DNA of 34,378 nt from Crocinitomicaceae bacterium (GTDB lineage Bacteria > Bacteroidota > Bacteroidia > Flavobacteriales_D > Crocinitomicaceae): assembly GCA_023957475.1 (NCBI GenBank), contig JAMLHA010000022.1, positions 1 through 34,378 on the forward strand. The letters run 5' to 3'. Position 1 is the stretch's first letter. Every line of letters begins with the position of its first letter. The position numbers and the translations under genes are program-made. The notes under the pieces were generated by a model that worked only from the letters and a program-made list of their open reading frames with translations, was not told the origin of the DNA and made no database searches. Positions 8,434-17,209 of the stretch are shown piece after piece.

Positions 8434-10119
8434 ATGATTTCTTCTGATAAAAAAATGGTTCAAACATTTGTTTCTGCTTGTGTTAGAGCAGGCATGACAA
8501 CTGTAGTTTGCTCTCCAGGCTCTAGAAATTCATCACTTGTCATTGCTTTTGATGAACATCCCAAAATAAAAACTTACGTTATCCATGACGAACGCTCTGC
8601 CGCATTTATTGGCATGGGAATTGCTATGGAAATCAATAAACCAGTAGGAGTTTTATGCACCTCTGGCTCTGCCATGCTGAATTATTACCCAGCTGTAGCA
8701 GAGGCTTATTACCAACGAATACCTTTAGTTGTAATTTCAGCGGATAGACCGGAGAAATGGATCAACCAAGGGGATGGTCAAACCATCGTTCAAAAAGGAG
8801 TTTACACCAATCACATTGAAGGAGAAATTCATTTTGATGAAAATTCAGATTTAGAAACAGTTGAAAAATCGACACTAGATTTATTTTCAAAAATCACGCT
8901 TCAATCAAAGGGTCCAATTCATTTCAACATTGCTTTAGAAGAACCATTGTATCAAACAACTGAAATTTCAGATGAATTGCCACAAGAAATAGACTGGAAC
9001 AAACAATACCCTACTTTAAATTCTGAAGAAATAACAGTCATCAAAAAAGGATTGGAATTACCCAAAAAGATGATTCTTATAGGGCAAATGCCTAAAAATC
9101 CTTATTTTTTGGAAGTTTTAAAAATCATAGCAGACGATACTTCATTTGCTATTTTAGTAGAAAACACTTCAAACTTGTCTTCAATGAAGTGGGTGCATTG
9201 CATTGATAGAACACTTCAGACAATAAATAGTGAAGAAGAACTTGATTTTGCACCTGATTTGCTTATTACGTTTGGTGGAGCAATTGTTTCAAAGCGCATC
9301 AAAGCTTATTTAAGAAAGCACCAACCAAAAGCACATTGGAAAATAGGAATAGATTTTCCTGAAATGAATACTTACGAAGCTCTCACCAATTCATTTCAAG
9401 TAAGTGAAGCCTATTTCTTGGACACATTGATTCGCATTAAGAGTGATATCATACCTAATAATTACGGCAGTAAATGGAAACAACGTGATTTTATTGCTCA
9501 AGAAAGAGCCGAACAATTTTTAATTAACACGCCATTCTCCGATTTAAAAGCAATAGAAGTATCATTGGATTGCATTCCAGAAGGCTCACATATACACATG
9601 GGCAACAGTTCAATTGTTCGATACTGTCAGCTTTTTAACCCAATACCAAGCATGACCTATTTCTCCAATAGAGGTACATCAGGTATTGATGGATCGGTTT
9701 CTACTGCTGTTGGAGCGGCATTGGCTCAGCCACAACTACTTCATGTATTAATTGTGGGCGATATTTCGTTTTTTTATGATAGCAATGCCTTATGGAACAA
9801 GTATCGATTAAATAATTTACGTATTGTAGTCATCAATAATGGTGGTGGTGGTATTTTTAATATTATTAAAGGACCAAGAACGTCTAAACAAAATGCTGAT
9901 TATTTTGAAGCAAAACATTCATTTAAAACTGAACATATTGCAAAAGCATTTGGAGTAGATTATTTTTCGGCTGGTTCGGAAGAAGAAATGATGGCAAATA
10001 TGGCTGATTTTTATGCTTATGACGAAAATAGTGGCATTAAACTACTAGAAATTCATACACAAGCAATTAATAATCATTTGATTTTGGACGAATTCTTCGA
10101 AGCGATTCAATCCACTTGA
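8434..10119 (+). CDS. menD: 2-succinyl-5-enolpyruvyl-6-hydroxy-3-cyclohexene-1-carboxylate synthase
   Basis: 561-residue thiamine-diphosphate enzyme that joins 2-oxoglutarate and isochorismate, the first committed step of menaquinone synthesis. N-terminal pyrimidine-binding domain shows VVCSPGSRNSSLVIAF (about 24-39) and the catalytic Glu region of IHDERSAAFIGMG. The C-terminal domain carries FSNRGTSGIDGSVSTAVGAA and the ThDP/Mg motif starting GDISFFYDSNALWN and continuing to the INNGGGG segment. Length is normal. Other men genes are absent from the window, so menD is split from its pathway here. The last 13 bp overlap the 3' end of the convergent flippase gene, and no terminator separates them. 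Confidence 0.97.
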   Translation: MISSDKKMVQTFVSACVRAGMTTVVCSPGSRNSSLVIAFDEHPKIKTYVIHDERSAAFIGMGIAMEINKPVGVLCTSGSAMLNYYPAVAEAYYQRIPLVVISADRPEKWINQGDGQTIVQKGVYTNHIEGEIHFDENSDLETVEKSTLDLFSKITLQSKGPIHFNIALEEPLYQTTEISDELPQEIDWNKQYPTLNSEEITVIKKGLELPKKMILIGQMPKNPYFLEVLKIIADDTSFAILVENTSNLSSMKWVHCIDRTLQTINSEEELDFAPDLLITFGGAIVSKRIKAYLRKHQPKAHWKIGIDFPEMNTYEALTNSFQVSEAYFLDTLIRIKSDIIPNNYGSKWKQRDFIAQERAEQFLINTPFSDLKAIEVSLDCIPEGSHIHMGNSSIVRYCQLFNPIPSMTYFSNRGTSGIDGSVSTAVGAALAQPQLLHVLIVGDISFFYDSNALWNKYRLNNLRIVVINNGGGGIFNIIKGPRTSKQNADYFEAKHSFKTEHIAKAFGVDYFSAGSEEEMMANMADFYAYDENSGIKLLEIHTQAINNHLILDEFFEAIQST

Positions 10120-11453
10120 TGCTTGTTTTTATTCAATTGTTTTTTTACAAAAGCAATATCTGATTTTGTAACAATAAATAAGTTAATAGCTGTTTTGATT
10201 TTTATCTTAACAAATAAGAATTGAACAATAAAAATAGATATATACGTGATTAATTGTGAATAGGCAGCACCATTAATTCCATATTGTTTAATCAATATTG
10301 GAGCTGAAATCAAAGTCACCACAACACCTAATATCGAAGAAATAACATTGTATTTTAATTTATTTAGAGCTAAAAAAAGACTAGTCACAATCATTGATTG
10401 ACACGACATTAAAATACCAAAAACAACGATGTTAAGAATTGTAACAGAATCGGAAAAATCATTGCCATAAATTAAAGGCAAGACCTTAGGACTAATTAGT
10501 ACAGCAATAAAGCATACAATCAAAACAATTGAAAATTGAATTCTAGAAAAAATAGAAAATATTTTTATTCTATCCCCATGAATATCAGCACTTAAAAATG
10601 ATTCTAAAATTAATGCAATTGGATTTGAAAAATAATAAATCAATTGAGCCAATCCTGTTCCTAAAGAAAATATACCTATATGCCAATTATCCAGGTAAAG
10701 AGCTATAATCCATAATATTAACCGTTGATTCAGAAAAAACAGCATGTTTACAAAATGATTTAGACCTGTGTATTGAATAAACTCTATGAAATCATCTTTA
10801 ATTTTTAGTTTAAACTTCAAACTGGCGGTCGGTTGTCTCAGGTAATAGACCACCCAATGAATAGTATTTAAAATTAATACTAAAAACGAAATAAAAACAA
10901 CTTCTAACAACCCAATAGAGTAGTAATTATAATAATTCAAAAAGTAAGCCCCTGAAAAGAGAATTAAATTATAAGCACTGTTTAAAATCAATATTTGATT
11001 AACCACCTTAAAATGCCGCAACCCTTGAAAATATGCCGTAAATGAAGCATTTATTTGTATGATAAGAATAATACTAATAAACAACAATATTAATGAAATA
11101 GTTACCTCTGAATTGGGTAAAAATAAATCTATAAAACTTGAGTTGAGCCAAAAAAACAAAGTTGCACCAGTAAGTGCTACCGTACTAGTTATAATAATTA
11201 AAATAATAGTTCTTAGGCTATCCTCAGAAAGTTTTTTGCTTCCAATAAAATAGATGATACTATTTGTAACCGTAAAGCCAAAAAGAGAAATGAATAAGTT
11301 GATGTTTGTAAAATAAATAGTATATAACCCTTTATCTTCAGGTCCAAGTATTCTTGTGATGAAAATCCCAGCTATAATACCCAATAAATGCGCTGGTAAC
11401 TGAGCAAGAATGGTCAGAAAAGTGCTTCGTGTTATATTTTGACTACTCTTCAT
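10107..11453 (-). CDS. polysaccharide flippase, Wzx/MOP superfamily
   Basis: 448-residue polytopic membrane protein with about 12-14 hydrophobic segments spread along the whole length. The N-terminal SQNITRSTFLTILAQLPAHL followed by GIFITRILGPEDKGLYTIYF is the classic opening of oligosaccharide flippases (RfbX/Wzx), which move lipid-linked saccharides across the inner membrane. Its 5' end overlaps the upstream polymerase-like gene by 11 nt, so the two are very likely translated together. The 3' end overlaps menD on the other strand by 13 bp. Teichoic-acid or O-unit exporter are possible alternatives within the same superfamily. Substrate is not inferable. Confidence 0.88.
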   Translation of the reverse strand: MKSSQNITRSTFLTILAQLPAHLLGIIAGIFITRILGPEDKGLYTIYFTNINLFISLFGFTVTNSIIYFIGSKKLSEDSLRTIILIIITSTVALTGATLFFWLNSSFIDLFLPNSEVTISLILLFISIILIIQINASFTAYFQGLRHFKVVNQILILNSAYNLILFSGAYFLNYYNYYSIGLLEVVFISFLVLILNTIHWVVYYLRQPTASLKFKLKIKDDFIEFIQYTGLNHFVNMLFFLNQRLILWIIALYLDNWHIGIFSLGTGLAQLIYYFSNPIALILESFLSADIHGDRIKIFSIFSRIQFSIVLIVCFIAVLISPKVLPLIYGNDFSDSVTILNIVVFGILMSCQSMIVTSLFLALNKLKYNVISSILGVVVTLISAPILIKQYGINGAAYSQLITYISIFIVQFLFVKIKIKTAINLFIVTKSDIAFVKKQLNKNKHQVD

Positions 11454-12849
11454 TTGCTTCTAATGCTTTACTAATTTCTTCTTGTTTCTGAAATTTTTTC
11501 CAATCAATAGCTAACAACAGTCCCAGAAAAGGCAACAATGGAGCTCTAATTCGAACCAACACCCCAAACAAGATGGACGTAAAACCAGCCATAAAAGCGA
11601 TGATTAAAACAAAACCAAAAGAAAAAATCAGTATTTCATTTGTTTTAATAGCCCTGTAACGCAGCTTAAAATGATTGAAGAAAAAATTCAATGTCAAAAT
11701 AATGAATAACACACTCTCAATTCCATTAAATAGTAAAGAAGGGTTCAATGCTTCCCATATATAAGGTCGATAAATTCCTGCTATAATTGATGCTGGTATT
11801 ACTTTAACAATTCCCATAGGTGAAAAATCAACCTCTCCCAATGAATAGCGTTTTCCTTCTTCATCACCATATACAGCAGTGTTTGTTTGAAAATCCTTCT
11901 GAACAATCATTGCTTCTGAAAATGAATCACTTGATTGCAACACTTCATCAGCCGAGATGTTAACGAAAGCATACAGAATGGCTCCTATAATAGCTACATA
12001 TAATATTCCTTTAATCATGATTTTAGCTATAACAAAATCCTTTATTTTATTAATTAACCCAGTAAAATACATAATTAAAAGAGGAACAATCATAGCATTT
12101 AAAATAAATGGTCTAATCTTATAAATTAAAAATACAAAAAATATTAAGGTGATATAATATTTAAATTTATTTCCACTAGAATGCTTTCTATTCAATATAT
12201 TATAAATACTCCAAACCATGTAAAATATGGAAATCATCACAATGGTGTCTTTAGAAATACCCGATGCCCAAAAGGAAACAGATGGTAAGAATAAGATAAA
12301 GATAATAATCAATCGGTTATCGAATAAGTTAAACTCCTTAATAATCTTATATAATCTCCATGATGAATTTGCAACAATAAAAGCAACTAAAATAGTCGTA
12401 GATAAATAACTACCTAATGTAAAGAATCGAAAACATAAAAATATTTTAGTTACAAAATATGATTCTTCTTCGATATAAATAAATCGCATTGGATATCCAA
12501 TTCTATAATTGAAGTACCCTTGATATTTTTCCATTGTAGGTGCAGATGTAATAATATCCCAAAACTTATCAAAATCAGTAAACATTAAGTTTTGCAGAGC
12601 TTCTGTTGTTTTCCAATAAGCATAAGTATCTCCACCTTTAAAAATAATGATATAATAAACAGAGAATAACAATGAAAAGAGCAATTTATAATAGACTGAA
12701 AATCGATATAGTCTCGCCTCTTTTTCATCTATTATTGCGATACTATTTGACTTAAATTGCATTAAAATAATTACAAGAAATAAGAAAATGATTCCAGATA
12801 AAATATTTATCGGGCTAAATAATAAGCTATAATAATCAATATTATACAT
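11443..12849 (-). CDS. polytopic membrane protein, probable Wzy-like polysaccharide polymerase
   Basis: 468 residues with about 11-12 hydrophobic segments. A GGDTYAYW motif in the first extracytoplasmic region (about 72-79), LPSVSFWASGISKDTIVM (about 189-206) and KIRPF in a later loop resemble Bacteroidota O-antigen/EPS polymerase-like proteins (EpsG/Wzy type). These proteins diverge strongly and the family is assigned mainly from topology, the GDT and SGISKD signatures, and the 11-nt overlap with a flippase gene. It would link repeat units at the periplasmic face (inference). A perfect -7 box lies at 12913-12906, so a leader of about 50 nt is expected. A simple unknown membrane protein remains possible. 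Confidence 0.65.
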   Translation of the reverse strand: MYNIDYYSLLFSPINILSGIIFLFLVIILMQFKSNSIAIIDEKEARLYRFSVYYKLLFSLLFSVYYIIIFKGGDTYAYWKTTEALQNLMFTDFDKFWDIITSAPTMEKYQGYFNYRIGYPMRFIYIEEESYFVTKIFLCFRFFTLGSYLSTTILVAFIVANSSWRLYKIIKEFNLFDNRLIIIFILFLPSVSFWASGISKDTIVMISIFYMVWSIYNILNRKHSSGNKFKYYITLIFFVFLIYKIRPFILNAMIVPLLIMYFTGLINKIKDFVIAKIMIKGILYVAIIGAILYAFVNISADEVLQSSDSFSEAMIVQKDFQTNTAVYGDEEGKRYSLGEVDFSPMGIVKVIPASIIAGIYRPYIWEALNPSLLFNGIESVLFIILTLNFFFNHFKLRYRAIKTNEILIFSFGFVLIIAFMAGFTSILFGVLVRIRAPLLPFLGLLLAIDWKKFQKQEEISKALEANEE

Positions 12850-12905
12850 TCTTTTTTTTAGTCTTTTAATTAATCAGTGGTGCAATATATACAATTAATA
12901 GATGC

Positions 12906-12913
12906 CAAATATA
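12906..12913 (-). promoter_or_regulatory. -7 promoter box of the polymerase/flippase pair
   Basis: TATATTTG on the minus strand is a perfect TAnnTTTG match, 57 nt before the ATG at 12849 and just after the VanZ-like stop codon, so this pair can be transcribed separately from the VanZ/S9 unit. Confidence 0.45.
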
Positions 12914-12922
12914 ATGATTGTT

Positions 12923-13297
12923 TTAAATGCTTTTTATCTTAATAATCTTTAACCATTTCAATAATTCAATAATTTTTGAATAAAAGATAAATAAAACACC
13001 CCAACCAATCACTACTCCAGTACCATTAGCTATCATATCCTTCAAATCTGACTCTCTCCCTGGCACAAATTGTTGCAAAAATTCAAGTGATGCGCTAAAT
13101 AAAAAAACTACTAAGGCTACTTTCCACCAATTATTTTTAAAAAATAACAATCCTGCATTGAGCATGAGCACACTATATGCAACAAAATGTCCAATCTTAT
13201 CATTTATTGTTATTTCCACCGGACCGTTTGGTGGCATTAAACTCAAATAAATAATCCCAACAATAACAATTATTAAACTAATCTTGACCAATCTCAT
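12923..13297 (-). CDS. VanZ-like family membrane protein
   Basis: 124 residues with about four membrane segments. It shows the VanZ-like pattern: DKIGHFVAYSVLMLNAGLLF (about 34-53), then ASLEFLQQFVPGRESDLKDM (about 69-88) and ANGTGVVIGW. VanZ itself gives low-level teicoplanin resistance; for the wider family the function is largely unknown and no resistance role should be assumed. The ATG lies inside the 3' end of the S9 peptidase gene (20-nt overlap), suggesting translational coupling to it. A stretch of 73 bp with its own promoter box separates it from the polymerase-like gene. Confidence 0.88.
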   Translation of the reverse strand: MRLVKISLIIVIVGIIYLSLMPPNGPVEITINDKIGHFVAYSVLMLNAGLLFFKNNWWKVALVVFLFSASLEFLQQFVPGRESDLKDMIANGTGVVIGWGVLFIFYSKIIELLKWLKIIKIKSI

Positions 13298-16100
13298 ATC
13301 TTAATTCTTTATCTTTTTTAACTGCTGGGATTCCCTCAATCATCCATCTTGGTGCTGGCTGATTTAGTAAGTAATGATCAAAAAATTGACGCATCCGAAT
13401 ACTTAAATCTCTCCTATTTTGATTTTTCATTAGATTGTGATTGTCACCATTGTAATTCAATAACCAAGATGGTTTTCCTAAGCGACGTAAACCAGTAAAT
13501 AATTCAATTCCTTGATACCATGGAACTGCTCCATCATTATCATTGTGCATTATCAATAAAGGAGTGGTAACTTTTGGTAAATGAAAAACAGGTGAATTCT
13601 CTATATACAACTCTGGTGCTTCCCAAATTGTTTTACCAATTCTACTCTGTGTTTGCTCATACTGAAATTGTCTGCTCATCCCAGTCCCCCAACGAATACC
13701 TCCATAAGCAGAAAACATATTTCCAACTGGTGCACCTGCCATAGCAGCCTTAAATCGATTGGTCATGGTAACTAACTGAGCTGTTTGATAACCTCCCCAA
13801 CTTTGACCTTGCAATCCCATTCTTTCTGCATCAATTTGTGGGTATTTCTTCAATACAAAATCTGTTCCGCTCATTATGCAATCATAAGCACTTCTTGCTG
13901 GGTATCCAGCCTGGTAACGAATGTCTGGTATAAACACAATGTATCCTCCTGATGCATATTCTGTTGGAAAGATAATTGACGCTGTTGGTCGTGGTGTATA
14001 ATGCGTATGCAATCCATCAGAATACATTTCGTAATAATAAACCAATAACGGGTATTTTTTCGTTGAATCAAAGTCTTCGGGTTTATAAATCAAACCTTCC
14101 AAATCAATACCTTTATAGGATTTCCATGACACCAATTCAACAGTAGCCCAATTATAGTCGGATTGTTGTGGATTTGTGATTGAAATTTGCTTCATCGCTG
14201 TGATGGTATCTTTCCAATAATTCAACTCTGGATAATCTTGAACGGTCATTTTTCGTAGTATATAAGTAGCATTTTCTCTTGAACGCTTAACACTTGTAAT
14301 CTTCGCGTCCCAATATGCTTGCCGAGTCAATCTCCCATCATTAAAAGTGTAAAAATGAGAACCTTTAGTTGTTTTATCCAGACCTATCAAATAAAAATTA
14401 TTCAATTCAACAAAAGATGAATCACTATTCCATTCACGTGCTTTAAATTCAATATTATTTTTAGCTCCTATGTTTTGTGTTAAATTGATTAATTCATTTT
14501 TAGAAAAATCATACACAAAAAAATCATTTTTTTCACCAATATACAGTTGTGTACCTTCTTTATTCCAACCATAAACACCATAAGGCTCATCAACCATCGG
14601 CATTCCATTTTTATCCGTTGTCCAAGTTCTATTTTTTATTTCGCATGTTAAACAACTTGTTGTATTTTCATTTAAATCCATTGCTAAATAATTACCCTTT
14701 TGTTCATCGTAATACACAAACTTATCACCTCTACGCGATAAATCAGCGGCATAAGTCACTCCTTTTTTTATTAATTCAGGAATACCACTTTCCAAATTCA
14801 CTTTGTAATAATCTTTTCTACTTGAGATATCCCACATTGAATTCAATTCGTAAGGCTGCGAATTAGTAGCCATAGAAAAAGTAGATAATTCATCAAAATC
14901 AGATTGCAATTGAAGTGTATCGTTTTCTAAAGCTATGATTTGTTGACTATCATAATCATACCAATACCAATACGTTTTTTTCAAATCATTTTCCAAGTTT
15001 TTTAACTGTTGTGTATGCAAAATAGGCTCATTGTAAGTCCAAATATCCAACTTTGGTTTTTCACTTTCAGTCAACGTGTCCTTTTTTTCATATTGAGGCG
15101 TATCATACACACCAAAATACAAGCGATTTTTAATTTCTGAGAAAATTGGAGTAGCATGATGAGAAGCTGTTAATCCTGCTTGAATAAATTGAGAGGTAGT
15201 ATCTACCAATTTGGAAAGTGTTTTTGTAGTCAAATTAAAGCTATACAATGCATAAACCTTTGTTTTGGTTGTGTCACCAGAACCTAAAAAAGCTAGTTTC
15301 CCAGCATGCTTATCAAAAGTTATGCCTTCGATTGAAAGAAATTTCTGATCTATTTTAAATTCATCTTTTGTTGTAAGGTTTAGTACCTTTAGTGTATTGG
15401 TATCGTTCTGATTTTGCACAAAAGCAATTGCCTCTCCTTTTTTTGCTACTTTGAAATCAGTTACATCTTTAAAAGCATACTTTTCATTTGTTTCTAAATT
15501 TTGTAGTCTTAGAACTTTTCCTTCCGATTTAGGAAGTTTCACTTCTTCTTTAGCTGTATTTTTACTTTCTTTCTTGCTAACTTTTTTCTTTTTCTTATCC
15601 AAAACAGTCTTTGTACCTTCTTCTTCTTTTAACTTGTTTTCATTTTCTGTGTAAGCTAACCAATTGTGTTGATTGCTGATTTCAAACTTCTTAATATCAG
15701 CAATTTTTACAACTTTTCCTGTTTCAAGCGAAAGTACAGCTAAAGAATCTTTCGGCAACTTCTTTTTATCTACTTTCGCTAATTCTGCATTGCGCAATGT
15801 ATCATAACCAGCTTCAATGGTATAAATTAAATAATTTTCTGATTGACTGAATTGTGCATTTTTTGCTCTTAAAACAGAATCTAATTGTTTTGTCTCAGTA
15901 GAATACCAATACAAGTAAGTATCTCCTTTTAGTGGTTGAATCTCATAAGTAACGTACTTTCCACTAATGGAAGTTTGCTCATTTTTTAAGGTTTTCCAAC
16001 TATCAAAAGCTTGATAATCAATTATTTTTTTTTGACCAACAGCAGTTGCTGATAATAAAATACAAAAGATTATAAACTGTACAACTTCAATCTTTTTCAT
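13278..16100 (-). CDS. S9 family prolyl oligopeptidase, exported
   Basis: 940-residue serine peptidase with an N-terminal beta-propeller-like domain (about 25-690) and a C-terminal alpha/beta-hydrolase domain. The catalytic triad is Ser767 in GQSWGGYQ, Asp856 in HNDNDGAVPW and His888 in NGDNHN. A signal peptide is visible in the first 20-24 residues (AVGQ near the cut). I start at the ATG at 16100, giving MKKIEVVQF; the frame runs 18 codons further up without a signal-like N-terminus. The propeller holds an unusual lysine/glutamate-rich insertion at about 153-188. It probably trims peptides in the periplasm, as other large S9 enzymes of Bacteroidota. The end overlaps the VanZ-like gene by 20 nt. 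The divergent sigma gene shares a 239-bp upstream region. Confidence 0.93.
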   Translation of the reverse strand: MKKIEVVQFIIFCILLSATAVGQKKIIDYQAFDSWKTLKNEQTSISGKYVTYEIQPLKGDTYLYWYSTETKQLDSVLRAKNAQFSQSENYLIYTIEAGYDTLRNAELAKVDKKKLPKDSLAVLSLETGKVVKIADIKKFEISNQHNWLAYTENENKLKEEEGTKTVLDKKKKKVSKKESKNTAKEEVKLPKSEGKVLRLQNLETNEKYAFKDVTDFKVAKKGEAIAFVQNQNDTNTLKVLNLTTKDEFKIDQKFLSIEGITFDKHAGKLAFLGSGDTTKTKVYALYSFNLTTKTLSKLVDTTSQFIQAGLTASHHATPIFSEIKNRLYFGVYDTPQYEKKDTLTESEKPKLDIWTYNEPILHTQQLKNLENDLKKTYWYWYDYDSQQIIALENDTLQLQSDFDELSTFSMATNSQPYELNSMWDISSRKDYYKVNLESGIPELIKKGVTYAADLSRRGDKFVYYDEQKGNYLAMDLNENTTSCLTCEIKNRTWTTDKNGMPMVDEPYGVYGWNKEGTQLYIGEKNDFFVYDFSKNELINLTQNIGAKNNIEFKAREWNSDSSFVELNNFYLIGLDKTTKGSHFYTFNDGRLTRQAYWDAKITSVKRSRENATYILRKMTVQDYPELNYWKDTITAMKQISITNPQQSDYNWATVELVSWKSYKGIDLEGLIYKPEDFDSTKKYPLLVYYYEMYSDGLHTHYTPRPTASIIFPTEYASGGYIVFIPDIRYQAGYPARSAYDCIMSGTDFVLKKYPQIDAERMGLQGQSWGGYQTAQLVTMTNRFKAAMAGAPVGNMFSAYGGIRWGTGMSRQFQYEQTQSRIGKTIWEAPELYIENSPVFHLPKVTTPLLIMHNDNDGAVPWYQGIELFTGLRRLGKPSWLLNYNGDNHNLMKNQNRRDLSIRMRQFFDHYLLNQPAPRWMIEGIPAVKKDKELRYEIGQD

Positions 16101-16257
16101 TACAATTTGTAGTATAAAATAACAATAAGGTTTAAAATTAATAAATTCTAACAATTTTAATCGATTTAGTTATCAATATTGTTGAAATCGTTTGTGTGCT
16201 TAACATTTAAATTGTTAAAATTTCAGTTAAATCAAAAAACGCTACATTTTACTAAAA

Positions 16258-16290
16258 AAAGTTGATTTTTAGTTGTTTATAAGCAACTTT
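16258..16290 (+). promoter_or_regulatory. alternative hairpins in the leader of the primary sigma gene
   Basis: CAACTTT (16284-16290) can pair with AAAGTTG (16258-16264, 7 bp) or its first five bases with AGTTG (16271-16275), giving two competing hairpins 50-80 nt before the sigma start codon. A weak -7 box, TACATTTT (16243-16250, last base off consensus), would place both in the mRNA leader. This may be chance in AT-rich DNA. Confidence 0.2.
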
Positions 16291-16339
16291 ATTAGTAATT
16301 TAAACGTATAAATTATAAAGAAACTAAAAACCACGCACC

Positions 16340-17209
16340 ATGAGACAACTGAAAATTAGTAAACAAGTCACCAACAGAGAAACAGCTTCTCTCGACAAGT
16401 ATTTGCAAGAAATTAGCAAAGTTGAAATGATTTCGCCTGAAGAAGAGGTGGAATTGGCGCGAAAAATTAAACAAGGTGATCAAGCTGCATTGGATCGTTT
16501 AACAAAAGCCAATCTTCGTTTCGTAATTTCAGTATCAAAACAATATCAAAACCAAGGTCTTGCTTTGCCTGATTTAATAAATGAAGGTAACATGGGACTC
16601 ATTAAAGCCGCAGAACGGTTTGATGAAACACGTGGTTTTAAATTCATTTCTTATGCGGTTTGGTGGATTCGTCAATCCATTTTACAAGCATTAGCAGAGC
16701 AAGCAAGAATAGTCCGTTTGCCACTAAATAAAGTGGGGAATATCAACCGAATTAACAAGGCATATTCTGAATTGGAACAAAAGTATGAGCGCCCTCCAAC
16801 CATTGATGAATTGGCTGATTTTCTTGATTTTACCGTCAATGATGTGCGTCAATCATTGATTAATTCTGGTCGACACGTTTCAATGGATGCGCAATTGGTT
16901 GAAGGAGATGATTCTTCATCGAGTTTGTATGATTTATTAACCAATGATGCAATGCCTGCTCCAGATGAAAAATTGAGGGTCGAATCACTTCAAAATGATA
17001 TCGAACGCTCTTTGTCAACATTAACTTCTAGAGAAGGTGATGTTGTTCGTTTATTCTATGGTTTAAGCGGTGTAAAACCACTTTCTTTAGAAGAAATTGG
17101 AGATCAATTTGACTTAACTAGAGAACGTGTTCGGCAAATTAAAGAGAAGGCAATCAGACGATTACGACATGCTTCACGTAGTAAAATGCTTAAAACTTAT
17201 TTGGGTTAG
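16340..17209 (+). CDS. rpoD: primary RNA polymerase sigma factor (sigma-70 type, Bacteroidota form)
   Basis: 289-residue housekeeping sigma factor. It lacks region 1.1, which is normal for the primary sigma of Bacteroidota. Region 1.2 starts with [20 protein letters not shown]; region 2 contains [20 protein letters not shown] and [13 protein letters not shown] (core binding and -10 melting); region 3 has the [18 protein letters not shown] segment; region 4 ends with the helix-turn-helix [20 protein letters not shown]. Its target -7 motif, TAnnTTTG, is found upstream of many genes in this window. The stop codon overlaps that of the convergent priA; the two ORFs share 4 bp and no terminator is visible between them. 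Confidence 0.97.
   Translation: MRQLKISKQVTNRETASLDKYLQEISKVEMISPEEEVELARKIKQGDQAALDRLTKANLRFVISVSKQYQNQGLALPDLINEGNMGLIKAAERFDETRGFKFISYAVWWIRQSILQALAEQARIVRLPLNKVGNINRINKAYSELEQKYERPPTIDELADFLDFTVNDVRQSLINSGRHVSMDAQLVEGDDSSSSLYDLLTNDAMPAPDEKLRVESLQNDIERSLSTLTSREGDVVRLFYGLSGVKPLSLEEIGDQFDLTRERVRQIKEKAIRRLRHASRSKMLKTYLG

Noticed and set aside
15451..15654. 67-codon plus-strand open frame rich in Phe/Ser/Leu
   Set aside because: It is the antisense reading of the lysine-rich insertion of the S9 peptidase, which explains its composition.
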